From: JBBBNV01 sp037137075
GTDB lineage: Bacteria; Bacillota; Bacilli; Paenibacillales; NBRC-103111
Length of the DNA: 64,000 nucleotides
NCBI RefSeq assembly: GCF_037137075.1
Contig: NZ_JBBBNV010000005.1
Location: 1-64,000, forward strand
Reading direction: 5' to 3'
Below, in pieces: positions 59,831 through 64,000 of the stretch (position 1 is its first letter; every line of letters starts with the position of its first letter). The notes under the pieces were generated by a model, which was not told the DNA's origin, did not search any database, and saw only the letters and a list, made by a program, of their open reading frames with translations. The translations under genes were made by a program, and so were the position numbers.

Positions 59831-60816
59831 GCTTCGGATGGGTGCGTTTTTTGGTTCAAAAGAGCGTGAAGCTGTGTCTTCTGCTGGGGGCGGTCAGCAC
59901 GGCCGCCTTCGTGCTTGTCCAAATCTCGCCGGTTGACCCGATTGAAGCGTATGTGGGTGCGGATATGATGATGGTCAGTCCGGAGCAGCGGGCTCAAATT
60001 GCACAGCACTGGGGGCTGGATAAGCCTCCTGCCGAGCGGTTTGTCACGTGGGCGGGCGCATTGGTTCAGGGCGATTTGGGCACGTCAATGATGTACCGGC
60101 GTCCGGTCGCGGAGGTGATTGGCGAACGCTTCGTGCAGTCGGTCGCTTTGATGAGCGTGTCCTGGCTGCTGTCCGGCCTAATCGGCTTTGCGGCGGGCGT
60201 AGTCGCGGCGATGAACAGGGACACCTGGATTGACCGGGCCATCAAGGGCTACTGCTTCGTTCTGGCCTCCACGCCGACCTTCTGGATGGGGCTGCTGCTC
60301 CTGATTGTATTTGCGGTTTGGCTCAGCTGGTTCCCGGTCGGATTAGGGGTCCCCATCGGCGTGCTGGCCGGGGAAGTGACGCTGCTGGACCGGCTGCAGC
60401 ATATGATTTTGCCGGCGCTGACCTTGAGTATTGTCGGGGTGGCGGCAATTGCGCTGCACACCCGCCAGAAGCTGCTGGATGTGCTGGAAAGCGAATATGT
60501 GCTGTTCGCGCGGGCCCGGGGGGAACAAGGCTGGAGACTGTTTATGCGGCATGGGCTGCGCGGCGTGGCGCTGCCGGCGGTGACGCTCCAGTTTGCTTCC
60601 TTTAGCGAGCTGTTCGGCGGAGCCGTGCTGGCGGAGCAGGTATTCTCCTACCCGGGGCTTGGACAGGCAACGGTAGAGGCGGGCTTGCGGGGGGATGTGC
60701 CGCTTCTGCTCGGGCTGGTGCTGTTCAGTGCCTGCTTCGTGTTTACGGGAAATACGATTGCCGATCTGATTTACCGGCTGGTTGATCCGAGAATAAGGGA
60801 AGGGAGGCGTCTATGA
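59827..60816 (+). CDS. ABC transporter permease (NikB/CntB/DppB type)
   Basis: Membrane subunit of 329 residues with six predicted helices. The start FLVQKSVKLCLLLGAVSTAAFVLVQISPVDPIEAYVG is the conserved N-terminus of B-type permeases (..SP.DP...). The coupling loop ARARGEQGWRLFMRHGLRGVALPAV lies near residue 225, and SYPGLGQATVEAGLRGDVPLLLG near the C-terminus. The start overlaps the preceding stop and the 3' end overlaps the next permease gene by four bases, so all are translated together. Confidence 0.9.
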   Translation: MSFGWVRFLVQKSVKLCLLLGAVSTAAFVLVQISPVDPIEAYVGADMMMVSPEQRAQIAQHWGLDKPPAERFVTWAGALVQGDLGTSMMYRRPVAEVIGERFVQSVALMSVSWLLSGLIGFAAGVVAAMNRDTWIDRAIKGYCFVLASTPTFWMGLLLLIVFAVWLSWFPVGLGVPIGVLAGEVTLLDRLQHMILPALTLSIVGVAAIALHTRQKLLDVLESEYVLFARARGEQGWRLFMRHGLRGVALPAVTLQFASFSELFGGAVLAEQVFSYPGLGQATVEAGLRGDVPLLLGLVLFSACFVFTGNTIADLIYRLVDPRIREGRRL

Positions 60817-61679
60817 AACGGCTGCTGCCCGGTCAGGCGCGCGGCAGGGGGATGACCGCCTCCTGGAACGGAAGACAGCGCGGTCTCCTGCTTACTGTTA
60901 TCTGCATAGGGCTTATTGCGGGTATCTGGATTGCCGGTCCCCAGCTCGGTGCGGATGCGATTGCAGCCAAGCTGGAGTGGCGCAATCTGGCGCCCTCGCT
61001 TGCCCACCCGTTCGGAACGGACTGGCTTGGCCGGGATATGTTTACCCGCACGATAAAAGGCTTGTCGCTCAGTATACAGGTCGGCTTGCTGGCAGCCGGA
61101 ATCAGCGTCCTCATTGCTGCGGCGCTTGGCATATCGGCCGCAGTTACGGGCCGGTGGCTGGACCGGCTGGTCACCGGGGTGATTGATATTTTTTTGAGTG
61201 TGCCGCATCTGGTCTCGCTGATCCTGATCTCCTTTGTGATGGGCGGCGGAGCCAGGGGGGTTATTGTCGGCGTGGCCTTGACCCATTGGCCGGCGCTGGC
61301 GCGGATTATCCGGGCCGAGGTGATCCAGCTGCGCAGCCGGGAGTATGTACAGATTTCACGGCAGCTCGGCAAAAGCCGGATGTGGATTGCCGTTCATCAT
61401 CTCATGCCGCATGTGCTGCCGCAAATGGCCGTCGGCCTGCTGCTGCTGTTCCCGCATGCGATTCTGCATGAGGCGGCCATCAGCTTCCTGGGGCTGGGCC
61501 TATCGCCGCATGAGCCGGCGATCGGCATTATTTTGTCGGAGTCGATGCGCTATTTGTCCACCGGCATGTGGTGGCTGGCGTTTTTCCCGGGACTGAGCCT
61601 GCTTATGATTGTGCTGGCCTTCGATGCCGCAGGAGAGCAGCTGCGCAGGCTGCTGGACCCGCGTCAGTCTCAGGAATAG
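60813..61679 (+). CDS. ABC transporter permease (NikC/CntC/DppC type)
   Basis: Second membrane subunit of 288 residues. HPFGTDWLGRDMFTRTIKG near residue 70 is the hallmark of C-type permeases, and the coupling loop QISRQLGKSRMWIAVHHLMPHVLP lies near 190. EAAISFLGLGLSPHEPAIGIIL follows as usual. ATGA overlap with the first permease gene. It forms the heterodimeric channel with the B-type subunit. Confidence 0.9.
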   Translation: MKRLLPGQARGRGMTASWNGRQRGLLLTVICIGLIAGIWIAGPQLGADAIAAKLEWRNLAPSLAHPFGTDWLGRDMFTRTIKGLSLSIQVGLLAAGISVLIAAALGISAAVTGRWLDRLVTGVIDIFLSVPHLVSLILISFVMGGGARGVIVGVALTHWPALARIIRAEVIQLRSREYVQISRQLGKSRMWIAVHHLMPHVLPQMAVGLLLLFPHAILHEAAISFLGLGLSPHEPAIGIILSESMRYLSTGMWWLAFFPGLSLLMIVLAFDAAGEQLRRLLDPRQSQE

Positions 61680-61694
61680 AAAGGAGCCGGTGCT

Positions 61695-62621
61695 ATGAGT
61701 CCCACTCTGGAAGTGAAGAATCTGACTATATCGTTTCAACAGTACCGCGGCGGCTGGCGGCAAAGCGCAGCTTCGCCCATCCAGGGGCTGGACATCTCGG
61801 TGCAGGACGGAGAAGTGCTGGCTGTCGTGGGGGCAAGCGGATCGGGAAAAAGCCTGCTGGCGCACGCGATTCTGGGCATTCTGCCCCGCCATGCCGCTGT
61901 GACGGGCGCGATGCGCTTTCGCGGGCAGGAGCTCACGGCAGACCGGCTGGAGCAGCTTCGCGGGAAGGACATTGTGCTTGTGCCGCAGTCGGTCAATTTC
62001 CTGGACCCGTTGATGCGGGTCGGGGCGCAGGTCCGGCTGTCCGTCCGGGACGGGTCTGCGGTCGAGAAGCAGAGACAAGCGTTCGCCCGTTACGGGCTTG
62101 CGCGGAACGTCGAGAATCACTATCCGTTTCAGCTGTCCGGCGGCATGGCCCGGCGTGTGCTTGTTTCGACCGCGACGGTAAGCGGAGCCGGGCTAATTAT
62201 TGCGGATGAGCCGACACCGGGGCTTGATGCCGAATCGCTGCGTGAGGCGCTCCGCTGCTTCCGCGAGCTTGCCGATCAAGGCAATGCGGTGCTGCTGATT
62301 ACGCACGATTTGGAGTCGGCCCTTGATATCGCGGACAGGGTGGCGGTGTTTTATGCCGGGACGACGGTGGAATCGGCGCCTGCGTCCGATTTCCGCAGCG
62401 GCGGGGAACGGCTGCGGCATCCGTACACCCGGGCCTTGTGGCACGCGTTGCCGCAAAACGGGTTTACGCCGCTGCCCGGCGCGCAGCCGGACCCGGACAA
62501 CCTGCCCCATGGCTGCTTGTTCGCCCCGCGCTGTGCGATGGCGACCGCCGAATGCGGCATAGAACGGCCGGTGCTGCGGGAGCTGCGCGGCGGAACGGTG
62601 AGGTGCATTCATGCTTCTTAA
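61695..62621 (+). CDS. ABC transporter ATPase (NikD/CntD/OppD type)
   Basis: Nucleotide-binding subunit of 308 residues. Walker A GASGSGKS is near residue 52, the signature LSGGMARR near 152, Walker B LIIADEPTPGLD near 173 and the switch His in LITHD. The C-terminus holds a cysteine-rich oligopeptide-transporter domain motif (GCLFAPRCAMATAECG.. with C. C....C) that binds an Fe-S cluster or metal in relatives. It overlaps the second ATPase gene by 11 bases. Confidence 0.9.
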   Translation: MSPTLEVKNLTISFQQYRGGWRQSAASPIQGLDISVQDGEVLAVVGASGSGKSLLAHAILGILPRHAAVTGAMRFRGQELTADRLEQLRGKDIVLVPQSVNFLDPLMRVGAQVRLSVRDGSAVEKQRQAFARYGLARNVENHYPFQLSGGMARRVLVSTATVSGAGLIIADEPTPGLDAESLREALRCFRELADQGNAVLLITHDLESALDIADRVAVFYAGTTVESAPASDFRSGGERLRHPYTRALWHALPQNGFTPLPGAQPDPDNLPHGCLFAPRCAMATAECGIERPVLRELRGGTVRCIHAS

Positions 62622-63333
62622 GGAACGGCGCAATGAGCAGCAGACTGCTGCGCCCATAGCGGATCGGGATAGCGGGCGCAGCACGCCGGCCGGCCCCCGG
62701 CTCGAAGGGGAGCACCTCGCCTACCGGCATGGAAGCCGGGAGCCCTGGCTGTTTCAGGGCATCAATATCGGGATTGGCGCCGGGGAGATTGTCGGGCTTG
62801 CCGGGCCGAGCGGCTGCGGCAAAACCTCGCTGGGCCGCCTGCTAGCCGGTTATGCCCGTCCCGGAGAGGGACGGGTCCTTCTGGACGGGCTGCCGTTATC
62901 CGGCCGCGGTTACTGTCCCGTGCAGCTCGTGTATCAGCATCCGGAGAAGGCGGTGAATCCCCGCTGGCGCATGCGCCGGATACTTGCAGAGAGCGGTACG
63001 CCGGACGGCTCGCTGCTGGAGCGGCTCGGCATCGAGGCACGCTGGCTGAACCGCTGGCCGGGCGAGCTGTCGGGCGGCGAGCTGCAGCGGTTTTGCGTTG
63101 CCCGGGCGCTTGGGCCGCAAACCCGCTTTCTCATCGCCGATGAGATGACGACGATGCTGGATGCCATGACGCAGGCGCAAATCTGGCACACGGTTCTGGA
63201 GGAGGCCCGCACACGGGGCATGGGCATTCTGGTCATCAGTCACGATCGGCATTTGATGAACCGTCTGTGTGATCGGATTGTAGAATGGAATGCTCTGACC
63301 GGGAAGCAGGCAGCGCAGATGCTCGGCCGATAG
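62611..63333 (+). CDS. ABC transporter ATPase (NikE/CntF/OppF type, short)
   Basis: Second nucleotide-binding subunit of 240 residues. Walker A GPSGCGKTS is near residue 63, the signature LSGGELQR near 152 and Walker B FLIADEMT near 173, with Met instead of Pro after the Glu. The protein lacks the C-terminal oligopeptide-transporter domain of OppF, so its short length is closer to NikE/CntF-type metal transporters. Overlap with the preceding gene shows coupling. It closes the five-gene operon; only a weak GGAAG/CTTCC hairpin follows near 63333-63358. Confidence 0.87.
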   Translation: MLLKERRNEQQTAAPIADRDSGRSTPAGPRLEGEHLAYRHGSREPWLFQGINIGIGAGEIVGLAGPSGCGKTSLGRLLAGYARPGEGRVLLDGLPLSGRGYCPVQLVYQHPEKAVNPRWRMRRILAESGTPDGSLLERLGIEARWLNRWPGELSGGELQRFCVARALGPQTRFLIADEMTTMLDAMTQAQIWHTVLEEARTRGMGILVISHDRHLMNRLCDRIVEWNALTGKQAAQMLGR

Positions 63334-63495
63334 GAAGCGGGAGTACTTCCTGATAACCTTGATTGTCATCACCGTTTTCTGAGTAGGAATTTGGCGGAAT
63401 ATTCGCAAGAACCCTCATTCTTGTTGAATCTGCATGGTTTTATCAGCTTGTGAGGCGGATATTCATTCTTTTTTGGATGAAAGCCTTACAGCGTA

Positions 63496-63524
63496 TTGAC
63501 GTTTTTTGCGCAGGCTGGTATGAT
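63496..63524 (+). promoter_or_regulatory. sigma-A promoter of the L33 gene
   Basis: TTGACG (63496-63501), a 17-bp spacer and TATGAT (63519-63524), with a leader of about 28 nt. I see no Zur-like dyad at this promoter. Confidence 0.7.
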
Positions 63525-63558
63525 ATTAGGTATGCACAAATTATAGGAGGTGTCCTCG

Positions 63559-63708
63559 ATGCGCGTTGTTGTAACTTTGGCTTGCACCGAAACTGGGGAT
63601 CGTAACTACACGACCACCAAAAACAAGAAGACTCATCCGCAGCGTATGGAATTGAAAAAATATTGCCCGCGCTTGAAACGGGTAACTTTGCACCGCGAAA
63701 CCCGCTAA
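63559..63708 (+). CDS. rpmG: 50S ribosomal protein L33, lacking the zinc-binding cysteine pairs
   Basis: Ribosomal protein of 49 residues: MRVVVTLACTETGDRNYTTT.. and ..ELKKYCPRLKRVTLHRETR are unmistakable L33 sequence. Zinc-ribbon (C+) forms have two CxxC pairs. Here single cysteines remain at Cys9 (CTET) and Cys37 (CPRL), so zinc cannot be held as in the C+ form. Such C- paralogues usually substitute for C+ L33 during zinc starvation, though many Bacillales encode a C- form constitutively. AGGAGGTG precedes ATG 63559. It is monocistronic, with its own promoter and terminator. Confidence 0.93.
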   Translation: MRVVVTLACTETGDRNYTTTKNKKTHPQRMELKKYCPRLKRVTLHRETR

Positions 63709-63719
63709 TGGATGACAAC

Positions 63720-63750
63720 CGCACCGGACAATTATGTTCGGTGTGTTTTT
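63720..63750 (+). terminator. terminator of the L33 gene
   Basis: CGCACCG (63720-63726) pairs with CGGTGTG (63739-63745), with one G-T pair, followed by five T residues. Confidence 0.8.
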
Positions 63751-63789
63751 CACTTTTCGGATTTCAGATAACAAGGAAACGCTTCAGTT

Positions 63790-64000
63790 GATGATATATG
63801 AGTACGAGCGATGACAGGAACAGTAGTCTGCATGAGCGAATTCAGAGAGCCGGTGGAGGGTGTGAACCGGTGCAGCCTGCAGGTGAAGTGGGTCCTTGAG
63901 CATACGGGTGAACAGCCCCGTGCTTTGCCGGAGAGCGTCCGGCAGGCGGGTGTGAAGTAGTCCGGTCGGCAGCTCACCGTTATTTGAGCATTGGAGGCTT
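63790..64000 (+). ncRNA. T-box leader, probable Trp specifier (truncated by window end)
   Basis: The sequence has the ordered T-box stem I landmarks: GACAGGAACAGTAG (about 63814-63827), the AGAGAGCCGG motif at about 63844-63853 with its partner AACCGGTG, and the specifier-loop block GGTGAAG at 63882-63888 followed by GTCCTTGAG. By analogy with known leaders (GTGAA + one base + codon), the specifier is TGG at 63889-63891, i.e. tryptophan. The T-box bulge and antiterminator lie beyond the window, so the regulated gene is not visible. The specifier call is the weaker part. Confidence 0.8.

Noticed and set aside
63750..63977. 75-codon minus-strand frame at the window end
   Set aside because: It overlaps the T-box leader on the opposite strand and has no ribosome binding site or homology that I know.

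Overview
The window looks like a chromosomal segment of a spore-forming, Gram-positive Paenibacillaceae-type bacterium (Paenibacillus or a close relative). The evidence is a tricistronic ger germination locus, an alpha/beta-type small acid-soluble spore protein, strong AGGAGG-type ribosome binding sites with frequent TTG/GTG starts, a T-box leader, lrgAB with a LysR regulator, and a wide plant-polysaccharide repertoire (GH42, PL11, GH43, CE7). Most genes are GC-rich; two AT-rich patches (about 26.0-27.1 kb and 42.6-44.3 kb) stand out. No species can be named from the sequence alone.

Layout. 0-4.6 kb: the end of a possible transposase, a thioredoxin-reductase-like flavoprotein, a trypsin-like protease and, on the minus strand, cardiolipin synthase. 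4.6-12.4 kb: a complete four-gene Wadjet (jetD-jetA-jetB-jetC) anti-plasmid SMC system with overlapping genes. 12.6-16.9 kb: gerA-gerB-gerC with a possible small membrane protein in front. 17.0-23.3 kb: a TetR regulator divergent from a four-oxygenase cluster (HpaB-type, SsuD, SfnG, and an acyl-CoA-dehydrogenase-fold protein without the usual catalytic Glu), probably for organosulfur scavenging. 23.4-27.1 kb: an accessory patch with a tandem array of a lipoprotein gene (two intact copies, one 5'-deleted copy, one small relic), a cryptic cluster of short genes with non-ATG starts, and a decayed IS3-type orfA. 27.3-30.5 kb: extradiol dioxygenase, esterase and DoxX genes resembling catechol/quinone detoxification sets, then an XRE-cupin regulator and a cupin. 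30.6-36.1 kb: ArsR and a divergent 14-TM efflux pump with a dyad inside the promoter spacer, lrgB/lrgA, a CidR-like LysR, and another MFS pump.

36.2-42.5 kb: a GH42 beta-galactosidase and a 1,241-residue secreted PL11 rhamnogalacturonan lyase with a cre-like site. 42.7-46.9 kb: a Fic protein in AT-rich DNA, then an SsuBC/TauBC-like ABC transporter lacking a binding protein, and a cupin. 47-53.7 kb: Fsr-like MFS pump, GH43, CE7 esterase, a DUF6157 gene relic, SASP, PfkB-type sugar kinase and aldose epimerase. 53.7-63.7 kb: a metal-flavoured stretch with a TIGR03943/ArsP-type permease pair, MoaB, a His-rich COG0523 GTPase with a Zur-like box, a five-gene Nik/Cnt/Opp-type ABC transporter under a large dyad, and a ribosomal protein L33 that lacks the zinc-binding Cys pairs. 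The window ends inside a T-box leader whose specifier reads as UGG (Trp).

A short palindromic element with a conserved GGGAGCT loop occurs four times in intergenic DNA (1.4, 14.5, 50.5 and 58.0 kb) and seems not to have an obvious described counterpart.
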